From contig JAIRMX010000197.1 of the NCBI GenBank assembly GCA_031258375.1, positions 1 through 13,238 of the forward strand: a stretch of DNA of 13,238 bases. The letters are read 5' to 3'. Shown piece after piece: positions 1 to 5,523 of this stretch; position 1 is the stretch's first letter, and every line of letters begins with the position of its first letter. The notes beneath the pieces are model-generated. The model saw only the letters and a program-made list of their open reading frames with translations. It was not told the origin of the DNA and searched no databases. Both the position numbers and the translations under genes were made by a program. Source of the stretch: Elusimicrobiota bacterium (GTDB lineage: Bacteria > Elusimicrobiota > Elusimicrobia > Elusimicrobiales > Elusimicrobiaceae).

Positions 1-1
1 C

Positions 2-997
2 GGCGCCGAAAATCGTCTTTACGAGGCCGCCATATCTCGGATAAAAGGCGAAGAGAACGTCATAGTGCTTGTCAATATGTCGGACAGGCGCAAAAGTCTT
101 GAAAATAAAATACACGAACTTTATGCGATATCGTCAAATCGCGAGGCCGGATTTGTCAAAAATATGGACGATATTTTGGAATTCGGCAAAGAAATATTCG
201 GAGCCGACGTCGGCCTTATCTCTCATTTCAGCGGCGCGCATCGCGCAAAAATACTTATAAATTACGCGACAAGCAACGATTTTGGAATAGAAAAGGATAT
301 TGAAACGCCTGTGGAGGAATGTTACTCTCCCGTACGCGGCGGTCAGATATTTGCATGTTCGGACACTTCGCAGCTCGGCTGCAAAAATTGTTTGCATATA
401 AACAAAAACATAACTTCTATGTTGTCCGCCCCGCTTAAAATCGCAGGGCGCGTTGAGGGAGCTATCACGTTTCTTACAGTTACGCCAAATCAAATGCTCA
501 TAATGGAAGAAGATATAAACTTTATGGGTTTTATCGGCGGGCTTATGGGCATGGCGCTCGAGCTTCGTTCGGCAAAAAAGGCGGTTGACAGCGGGCTGAG
601 CACTCTTAAAAAACTTATTTCGAGCCTTGACGTTCCGTGCGTTATAACGGATACTTCGCTTCGCATTAAAAACGCAAACGACATTATGCTGCGTATTTGC
701 GGCGCGCATGATATCGTGGAAGTTGAAGAAAAAAATATTTTTATGCGCTTTGCCGCGGACGACGCAAAAGCTCATATGCGCTTTATAAGCGCGCATAAAT
801 CTTCAAGAGGCGGCATTTTTGACACGGATTTTGACATTATGCTTGCAAATTCCAAAACGCAAAATATCGTTTGGCATATAGTCGAAATTAACGACGGCAA
901 AAACAGCCTAAAAGGCTTTTTGTTCGTCGGAGAAAGCGTGAAAGATTTGCCCGCGGTGCGCGGTTTGCTTGCCGACGGGCCGTCTATGCACGCGTGA
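2..997 (+). CDS. PAS-GAF-PAS sensor protein, 5'-truncated by window edge
   Basis: The reading frame is open from base 2 with no in-frame stop before the TGA at 995-997, so the true start lies upstream of the window. The GTG at 65 is only the first start-like codon and is not convincing. The upstream residues (...ISRIKGEENVIVLVNMSDRR) look like the last strands of a PAS domain running into a linker helix. A GAF domain follows at about 150-570, with the late signature SMLSAPLKIAGRVEGAITF. A second PAS-like domain covers about 600-950 (VPCVITDTSLRIKNAND). The GAF part contains a Cys cluster (CSDTSQLGCKNC, about 356-392). The protein ends shortly after the second PAS domain, with no histidine kinase, GGDEF, EAL or DNA-binding domain visible, so any output module must lie upstream or in a partner protein. 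The ligand is unknown. Domain calls are by eye; the GAF call is firm and the PAS calls are moderate. Confidence 0.75.
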   Translation, partial: GAENRLYEAAISRIKGEENVIVLVNMSDRRKSLENKIHELYAISSNREAGFVKNMDDILEFGKEIFGADVGLISHFSGAHRAKILINYATSNDFGIEKDIETPVEECYSPVRGGQIFACSDTSQLGCKNCLHINKNITSMLSAPLKIAGRVEGAITFLTVTPNQMLIMEEDINFMGFIGGLMGMALELRSAKKAVDSGLSTLKKLISSLDVPCVITDTSLRIKNANDIMLRICGAHDIVEVEEKNIFMRFAADDAKAHMRFISAHKSSRGGIFDTDFDIMLANSKTQNIVWHIVEINDGKNSLKGFLFVGESVKDLPAVRGLLADGPSMHA

Positions 998-1060
998 TTT
1001 GTCCGCGGTGGACTTATACGGCGGAATTTTAATAAATTGAAATAAAAGGAATTATTTATT

Positions 1061-2416
1061 ATGATGAAAAAATTGTTTCTCTTTTGTTTTTTGATATTGT
1101 CGGTTTTTCCCTTGCGGGCGGAGGAGTATTCTCTTACTTCTCTCATTAACTATCCGGCCGGCATTTTTGACACTTTGTATTCCGGCGGCAACGCATATTT
1201 TCAAAATGCCGAAATCGGCGCGCGCGATTGGGGTTATGAGCTTGTATTGCCTGCCGGTAAACGCGTGCTTCCAATTATGCAAAAGCAAACTTTGCTTGCA
1301 AACGGGGCTATTAATTTTGGTATGGCTAATCTTATTGTGGACGGCACGCTGCAGATAAATAATGCTACTGCTGAAACAAGCAGTTTGCAGACATTTTCAT
1401 TTGGCAATATTTATGTTTATCCTCCAAAAGATATGACGAGTTCCGGAAAATCTCATAGCTCGATATTCAGCGCGGCCAACTTAACCGGCGGCGCTACCGT
1501 TTATGCAAGCGAGGTAAACGCGTTTGGCGCCGTTGACATCGGTTTGCCGGCATCTTTTTCCGCCGGCGGCGTTGAAGCTGATAAACTGTCTTTCTTTAGC
1601 AGTGCTTTAGAGATTCCTTTCCCAATGAAAAATCCAACAGGACCAGGTTCTTATACGGACGGCAGCGTTATTGATTGGAAACAAGTCAAGAATGCCGCTT
1701 CTTCAGATCCGAACGAATATGGCGCGTGGGAGCAAGCGGCCGCGGCGTTAATATCAAATGAGTGTAACGATAATTATCAGAACGCTTATCAATGCAATGC
1801 AAGTGATGGAGCAAAAACATGTATTGATATTCGCACACTTACCGATTATTATGATACCGTTACGGGCGGACTTTATGTTTCCAAAATATTGGCCCGCAAA
1901 GAGTGCGAATATACCGGAAGCGTATGCAGTATGAGCGGATATAAGCTCGATATTTTTAGTTCGGACCATCAATTCGTCAGCGCAGATAATTTTCCTGAGT
2001 GCGAGTTTGATATTACAGCATTTAACGAGTGGCGTAATGACGGCGAATTTGGCTTAATATGCCGCCAGCCTCGTTTGTGCGGTACAGACGGTTCGCAGTG
2101 CGATAGTACTACAGCTTCCTGTTATATTACATTGGATAATGACATTTTGTCGAGCGGCGCTGAGGAAACGGCAAGATGGAGTCCTTCCCCCGTTTTCCAA
2201 ACAAATCAACCTGGTATAGACAATTGCCAAAGAACCGTTTGGCCTGAGGGCAGCGGGCTTGAGTGTACTAACGCGTGGGAAGAAAGATATGCTTTAGTAA
2301 TCACTTGCGGGCAGGGATCCGGTAATCTCGTGAACACTGGGAGGAGACAAAAACGTACGGTTACGTGTAATAAGGCCGATGAAACTGGCGGTAATTATTA
2401 TTTAGTTTTAAATTAA
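1061..2416 (+). CDS. exported Cys-rich protein with TSP1-like C-terminus, function unknown
   Basis: This is a 451-aa protein I do not recognise. It opens with a clear Sec signal peptide (basic MMKK, hydrophobic LFLFCFLILSVF, likely cleavage after PLRA). Residues about 25-230 contain no cysteine and are rich in short beta-strand-like Gly/Val/Ala segments (for example INFGMANLIVDGTLQINNA), as in beta-helix surface proteins. Residues 235-451 hold 14 cysteines (235, 245, 254, 282, 289, 314, 334, 340, 347, 354, 389, 402, 416, 436), an even number that suggests disulfides. The end (CGQGSGNLVN, then RRQKRTVTC) resembles a thrombospondin type-1 repeat, although the spacing is loose. The start at 1061 is supported by AAAGGA at 1045-1050; a second ATG follows at 1064. 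The FKBP gene begins 20 bp downstream and may be co-transcribed. A surface adhesin or pilus-associated role is possible but not shown. Confidence 0.7.
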   Translation: MMKKLFLFCFLILSVFPLRAEEYSLTSLINYPAGIFDTLYSGGNAYFQNAEIGARDWGYELVLPAGKRVLPIMQKQTLLANGAINFGMANLIVDGTLQINNATAETSSLQTFSFGNIYVYPPKDMTSSGKSHSSIFSAANLTGGATVYASEVNAFGAVDIGLPASFSAGGVEADKLSFFSSALEIPFPMKNPTGPGSYTDGSVIDWKQVKNAASSDPNEYGAWEQAAAALISNECNDNYQNAYQCNASDGAKTCIDIRTLTDYYDTVTGGLYVSKILARKECEYTGSVCSMSGYKLDIFSSDHQFVSADNFPECEFDITAFNEWRNDGEFGLICRQPRLCGTDGSQCDSTTASCYITLDNDILSSGAEETARWSPSPVFQTNQPGIDNCQRTVWPEGSGLECTNAWEERYALVITCGQGSGNLVNTGRRQKRTVTCNKADETGGNYYLVLN

Positions 2417-2436
2417 TAATCAGGAGCGTATACAAA

Positions 2437-2853
2437 ATGATAAAAGACGGATCAAAAGTAGCTATTGATTATGTTTTAACGGTGGACGGAGAAGTGGCGG
2501 ACAGTTCAAAAGGCCGCTCGCCGCTGGAATACGTTGCGGGAACGGGGCAGATAATAGCCGGGCTTGAGAAAGCTTTGCTCGGACTAAAGGAAGGCGATAA
2601 AAAATCCGTCTTAGTGGCCGCAAAAGAAGCGTACGGCGAAGTCAGCCCGTCCGCCAGAAGAACCGTTCCAAAAACTTCCATACATAATGCGGAGAATTTG
2701 AAAGTGGGGGATATTGTCGGCGCAAGCTCCGGCGGGAATTCTTTTCGCGCGAGAATAAGCCGCATAGACGATAAAGAGATTGAGCTTGATTTTAATCATC
2801 CTCTTGCCGGCAAACAGTTGCATTTTGAAGTCGAGGTTGTTTCCGTGAAATAA
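2437..2853 (+). CDS. slyD: SlyD-type FKBP peptidyl-prolyl cis-trans isomerase
   Basis: This 138-aa protein catalyses cis-trans isomerisation of peptide bonds before proline and usually also acts as a chaperone. An FKBP half-domain runs from residue 1 to about 68 (IDYVLTVDGEVADSS, then GTGQIIAGLEKALLGLKEGD). It is followed by the insert-in-flap chaperone domain at about 69-119 and the SlyD-like hallmark NHPLAGKQLHFEVEVVSV at 120-137. The His/Cys-rich metal-binding tail of Escherichia coli SlyD is absent, as in many short SlyD homologues. There is no signal peptide, so it is expected in the cytoplasm. AGGAG at 2422-2426 lies 10 nt before the ATG. It sits just downstream of the exported Cys-rich protein gene and may share its transcript. 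No GC-rich terminator hairpin is seen directly after the stop. The family call is secure; the exact orthology to slyD is less so. Confidence 0.92.
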   Translation: MIKDGSKVAIDYVLTVDGEVADSSKGRSPLEYVAGTGQIIAGLEKALLGLKEGDKKSVLVAAKEAYGEVSPSARRTVPKTSIHNAENLKVGDIVGASSGGNSFRARISRIDDKEIELDFNHPLAGKQLHFEVEVVSVK

Positions 2854-2877
2854 ATTTCAAAAGACAAACTCAAAATT

Positions 2878-2886
2878 TGATAAAAT
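2878..2886 (+). promoter_or_regulatory. candidate extended -10 promoter before the structured intergenic region
   Basis: The sequence TGATAAAAT fits an extended -10 element (TG-N-TAAAAT). Transcription would start near 2892-2894, a few bases before the structured stretch that begins at about 2900. No good -35 box is visible; the closest is AAGACA at 2861-2866, at a poor spacing of 14. This is a weak, position-based call. Confidence 0.3.
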
Positions 2887-2956
2887 ATTAATGAATTATC
2901 CCATAAGTAAGTAGCGATGACATGGCGAATGCCGTATAAATAGCTTTAGTGTTGCC

Positions 2957-3004
2957 ATGCTGAACCTTGTCCCGTAAGGTTTCAATACGGGATTGTTTCA
3001 GCAT
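2957..3004. repeat. two-stem hairpin 1 of a tandem pair
   Basis: The outer stem is ATGCTGAA (2957-2964) with TTCAGCAT (2997-3004). The inner stem is CCCGTA (2971-2976) with TACGGG (2986-2991), extendable by one T-A pair. The apical loop is the nonamer AGGTTTCAA. The layout, loop length and loop ends (AGGT...AA) match hairpin 2, while stem bases differ and still pair. The outer palindrome resembles the CTGAA...TTCAG interspersed palindromes of several bacterial genomes; whether it is a multicopy repeat here cannot be seen from one window. Confidence 0.6.
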
Positions 3005-3021
3005 CTGTAGTTTAAAGACGG

Positions 3022-3069
3022 ACCCTGAAACGAGCCTGCCCTGTAAGGTAGTAATACAGGGTTCAGGGT
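3022..3069. repeat. two-stem hairpin 2 of a tandem pair
   Basis: The outer stem is ACCCTGAA (3022-3029) with TTCAGGGT (3062-3069). The inner stem is CCCTGTA (3039-3045) with TACAGGG (3055-3061). The apical loop is AGGTAGTAA, nine bases as in hairpin 1. The inner helix stacks directly on the outer 3' strand, with about nine unpaired bases on the 5' side only. Like hairpin 1 it spans 48 bases. The shared form with compensatory stem changes indicates selection or descent from one unit, not chance. Confidence 0.6.
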
Positions 3070-3111
3070 GACGAATAGAGAGATAATGAATACAACTTTA
3101 TGGGACAGGGT

Positions 3112-3162
3112 TTTCGGATTAAAAAGCTCAACAAGGCAATGCGCATGGAGATAATTCCGAAA
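3112..3162. other. third stem-loop in the intergenic region
   Basis: TTTCGGATTA (3112-3121) pairs with TAATTCCGAAA (3152-3162) over ten base pairs with one bulged T. It encloses a 30-base loop that contains the palindrome ATGCGCAT. It lies between the twin hairpins and the GC-rich hairpins before the tRNA. The T-rich downstream context of a rho-independent terminator is missing, so it is not called as one. Confidence 0.4.
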
Positions 3163-3170
3163 TATTATAG

Positions 3171-3208
3171 TTAGGCGGCCTTGAGGCCGCGTCTAGCCCT
3201 AAGGCGAC
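3171..3208. other. back-to-back GC-rich hairpins upstream of tRNA-Thr
   Basis: GCGGCC (3175-3180), loop TTGA, GGCCGC (3185-3190) forms a perfect 6-bp hairpin. It is followed at once by GTC-TA-GCC (3191-3198), loop CTAA, GGC-GAC (3203-3208), a second hairpin with a TA bulge. TTAG (3171-3174) can alternatively pair with CTAA (3199-3202) to enclose the first hairpin. It may be the 3' end of a structured RNA, a processing or termination signal ahead of the tRNA, or the end of a degraded insertion element. No T-run follows, so a simple intrinsic terminator is unlikely. Confidence 0.4.
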
Positions 3209-3219
3209 AATTATATTTT

Positions 3220-3292
3220 GCCGAGATAGCTCAGCTGGTAGAGCAGCCGCTTCGTAAGCGGCAGGTCGTGGGTTCAAATCCCATTCTCGGCT
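3220..3292 (+). tRNA. tRNA-Thr (anticodon CGT)
   Basis: A complete cloverleaf is present. The acceptor stem GCCGAGA (3220-3226) pairs with TCTCGGC (3285-3291), and the discriminator is T3292. The D stem is GCTC/GAGC. The anticodon stem is GCCGC/GCGGC around loop TTCGTAA (3251-3257), with anticodon CGT at 3253-3255 reading the Thr codon ACG. The variable loop is AGGTC. The T stem GTGGG/CCCAT surrounds TTCAAAT. CCA is not encoded. The gene ends only 8 nt before the ATG of the next gene, with a T6 run between them. Confidence 0.96.
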
Positions 3293-3300
3293 TGTTTTTT

Positions 3301-5523
3301 ATGCTGAAAAATAAAACCGGCGGCGTTTGCCGCGCTCTGCAAAGCGATTATTTTCAAAGTATTATAGCTTTTTGGTTTTGCGCTATGTCCGTTCTTGCCG
3401 CGTGCGGTTTTTTTCTGCTTACTCAGGACAGCGCGCAGGTCAAAATCGCGGTTTTTCAAGCAGGCGCAATAGGGGTGTTTGCCTTATGGCTTTGCAAATT
3501 ATTCGCGCTGCGCGTTAATATTTTTACGATTAGAAATTTCAAAATATTCCTGCCGTTTATACTTTACTTCGCGTACGTGCTTTGCTCCTATTTTTTTAGG
3601 CCGCAGTTTCTAGGGCGTTTTAATTCTTTTTTCAATTTTTTGTGCGGTTCCCTTATTTTTGTCGTCGCTGCTTTTGAAAGCGGCGAGCTGATGATTAGAA
3701 GGATATCTTCCGCCGTTATAATTGCGGGCTGGATTTCGTTTAGCTACGGCATTTTGCAAATTGCAAATAACACTTTTTTGCCCGGCGCGGACATATTTTT
3801 TTGGACGGATATGTTTGGCAAACGCGCTTTTTCGACTTTTGCAAACCCTAATTTCTTCGCGGATTTCTGTCTGTTTTCGTTGATGATAATAACGGCGCGG
3901 TTTTTACAAACCCGCGATAAAAAGTTGATTGTTTTGCTTACGCTCGGCCTTATAAATATTTATTTTACGGAAAGCAAGGGCGCGTGGCTTGCTTTGGCTT
4001 GCGGCGCGGTTTTATTTGCCGCGATATATTTTGGCCGTTTTACAAGGCGAGCCGCCGCAAAAGGCAAAATAAAATCCGCAATTTTCGTGTCTATTTTCGC
4101 TTTATGCCTTTGCCTGCTTTCGGTTTTTTACGCGGCCGGAAGAATACGCTCCGTTAACTTCAGGATTATAACGTGGAAATCCGCGCTTGAAATGATAAGG
4201 GCAAAACCGCTTCTTGGCTGGGGCGCCGGCTCGTTTTTTATCAATTACGCGGCCTACAAAAAGCCGCAGATATTTTATATCGAAGGCCTTCATAATATTC
4301 AAACGGCTCACGCGGAAAATCATTATCTTGAAATTGCGGCGGATCTCGGACTTGCGGGCTTTGCGTTATTTTTATTTGTATGTTTTTATTTGATAAGCGC
4401 GCTTTGGCGCAAGTTTAGAAAGTTTGACGTTGAAACCGCCGACGAGCGCGCTGGCGGCGAGGCTTACGGGCGGCTGGCTTTCGGCGCGGCTTTAATCTCA
4501 ATATATATTCACAATCTTGTCGATATCAGCATATATTTCGTTTCGAGCGGATTTTTTGTATTTTTATTTTCGGGTTTTATGCTCTCTTCGGCTTACGGGC
4601 CGCTTGATATGCCCTCGCGCGCCGTTGTCGGCACGCCGCGCAAAAGCGGAAAATTATTTTTTATTTGCGCGATTTTGGCCTCGTTTGTAATTTTTGCTTT
4701 GGCCGCGCGCGTTATTTCGGATTTTGCTTTTATGACAAGCGGTTATTTTAGAGAAAGGCCTCTTATGTTTTTAATAAATTGGACTGTTCTGATTGCAAGC
4801 GTTTGCGCCGTTTGTTTTATTTTTGCTAAAGTTATATTTAAATGCCGCAGGGCCGCGACGGCTTTAATTTTGGCCGCAGCCGCGCCGTTAATGTATTTTG
4901 CATGGGGTTTTATGAAAGCCGGCAATTTTGAGGCGATAGCCGGCGCTTTTGCTTCTCGCGGAGATATAAAGGAAGCTATGATTAATTACAACAAAGCCGT
5001 AAAATATAATAGATTTGACAGCAGGCTTTATCGTTTTATGGGCATTGCGCTTGCGCGGCGTATGAATATGGCTAAAACCAACAATCCTATGGAAGGCGAC
5101 CCGAAAGATGAACTTTTTAACGATTACCAAAGATCCCAAAAATCATTCCAAACCGCCTCGCGCTTAAATCCGAACGAACCGCTGTTGTATTTTGACTGGG
5201 GTTCGATGCAGCGCGAGGCCGCGCGCAAACTTCCTCCCGCCGAAGCGAACGTTCTTTACTCCTCCGCGCGGGCTAATTTTGAAAAAGCGTTAAAATTTGA
5301 TCCGGTTTTTGACGGAATATATTTTCAGCTTGCAAATATCGATTTGGCGCAAAGTAACCCTCGCGGAGCGTACGACTGGCTTTTAAAATATATGAGCGGC
5401 CCGCCCGGCGTCGAAGAAGAATATGTAGCGCGCCACGGGGAAAATAAAACCGCGCGCGAAAGCCTCGCTATGCTGGAAAAAACGCTTAATATGACTTCCG
5501 GAAATTATCTCAAGGAATTATGA
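3301..5523 (+). CDS. O-antigen ligase/polymerase family (Wzy_C) membrane protein with C-terminal TPR region
   Basis: This 740-aa polytopic inner-membrane protein has roughly ten or more hydrophobic segments in its first ~580 residues. The Wzy_C/WaaL region shows KRAFSTFANPNF (Arg175, NPN 182-184), then Arg288 in FRIITWKSALEMI, then the large periplasmic loop motif LLGWGAGSF and AHAENHYLE (336-344) with the conserved His337. Family members transfer or polymerise lipid-linked glycans on the periplasmic face. TPR-like helices follow from about 590 to 735 (GDIKEAMINYNKAVKYN, ANFEKALKFDPVFDG). ATG 3301 is chosen because the longer in-frame extension runs through tRNA-Thr. The ATG lacks a Shine-Dalgarno and sits 8 nt after the tRNA. 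It overlaps the next gene by 4 bp (ATGA). Substrate is unknown; the nearby T4P genes make a protein or pilin O-glycosyltransferase a plausible alternative to lipopolysaccharide ligase. Confidence 0.85.
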   Translation: MLKNKTGGVCRALQSDYFQSIIAFWFCAMSVLAACGFFLLTQDSAQVKIAVFQAGAIGVFALWLCKLFALRVNIFTIRNFKIFLPFILYFAYVLCSYFFRPQFLGRFNSFFNFLCGSLIFVVAAFESGELMIRRISSAVIIAGWISFSYGILQIANNTFLPGADIFFWTDMFGKRAFSTFANPNFFADFCLFSLMIITARFLQTRDKKLIVLLTLGLINIYFTESKGAWLALACGAVLFAAIYFGRFTRRAAAKGKIKSAIFVSIFALCLCLLSVFYAAGRIRSVNFRIITWKSALEMIRAKPLLGWGAGSFFINYAAYKKPQIFYIEGLHNIQTAHAENHYLEIAADLGLAGFALFLFVCFYLISALWRKFRKFDVETADERAGGEAYGRLAFGAALISIYIHNLVDISIYFVSSGFFVFLFSGFMLSSAYGPLDMPSRAVVGTPRKSGKLFFICAILASFVIFALAARVISDFAFMTSGYFRERPLMFLINWTVLIASVCAVCFIFAKVIFKCRRAATALILAAAAPLMYFAWGFMKAGNFEAIAGAFASRGDIKEAMINYNKAVKYNRFDSRLYRFMGIALARRMNMAKTNNPMEGDPKDELFNDYQRSQKSFQTASRLNPNEPLLYFDWGSMQREAARKLPPAEANVLYSSARANFEKALKFDPVFDGIYFQLANIDLAQSNPRGAYDWLLKYMSGPPGVEEEYVARHGENKTARESLAMLEKTLNMTSGNYLKEL

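Larger units (their letters stand above)
2900..3104. repeat. outer imperfect inverted repeat enclosing the twin hairpins
   Basis: CCCATAAGT at 2900-2908 is the reverse complement of ACTTTATGGG at 3095-3104 except for one extra T. The pair brackets the two tandem hairpins. In RNA it could close a large multi-branched structure; in DNA it could be the short termini of a small mobile palindromic element. An inner repeat, CATGGC 2921-2926 with GCCATG 2954-2959, competes with the outer stem of the first hairpin for bases 2957-2959. Either reading is an inference. Confidence 0.4.

Noticed and set aside
65..67. GTG 65 as the start of the sensor gene
   Set aside because: The frame is open back to base 2 with protein-like sequence (end of a PAS domain), and no ribosome site precedes 65.
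134..796. 220-codon reverse-strand open frame
   Set aside because: It lies wholly inside the PAS-GAF-PAS gene, has no domain-like sequence, and is a shadow of the GC-biased codons on the + strand. The other reverse frames were dropped for the same reason.
1001..1025. Intrinsic terminator after the sensor gene
   Set aside because: TCCGC (1002-1006) and GCGGA (1021-1025) make only a 5-bp stem with a 14-base loop, followed by a mixed A/T stretch and not a T-run; too weak to call.
3163..3168. TATTAT as a -10 box for the tRNA
   Set aside because: No -35 box is found at 16-18 bp upstream, and the region is occupied by overlapping stem-loops.
2900..3215. Known structured RNA (RNase P RNA, tmRNA, SRP RNA, riboswitch) or CRISPR array
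   Set aside because: None of the conserved cores I know are visible, and the two repeat units are hairpins with diverged stems, not identical direct repeats with spacers.
3181..3300. N-terminal extension of the first Wzy_C gene from TTG 3181
   Set aside because: The extension is the translation of tRNA-Thr and its upstream hairpin; the tRNA cloverleaf is complete, so the frame is open only by chance.
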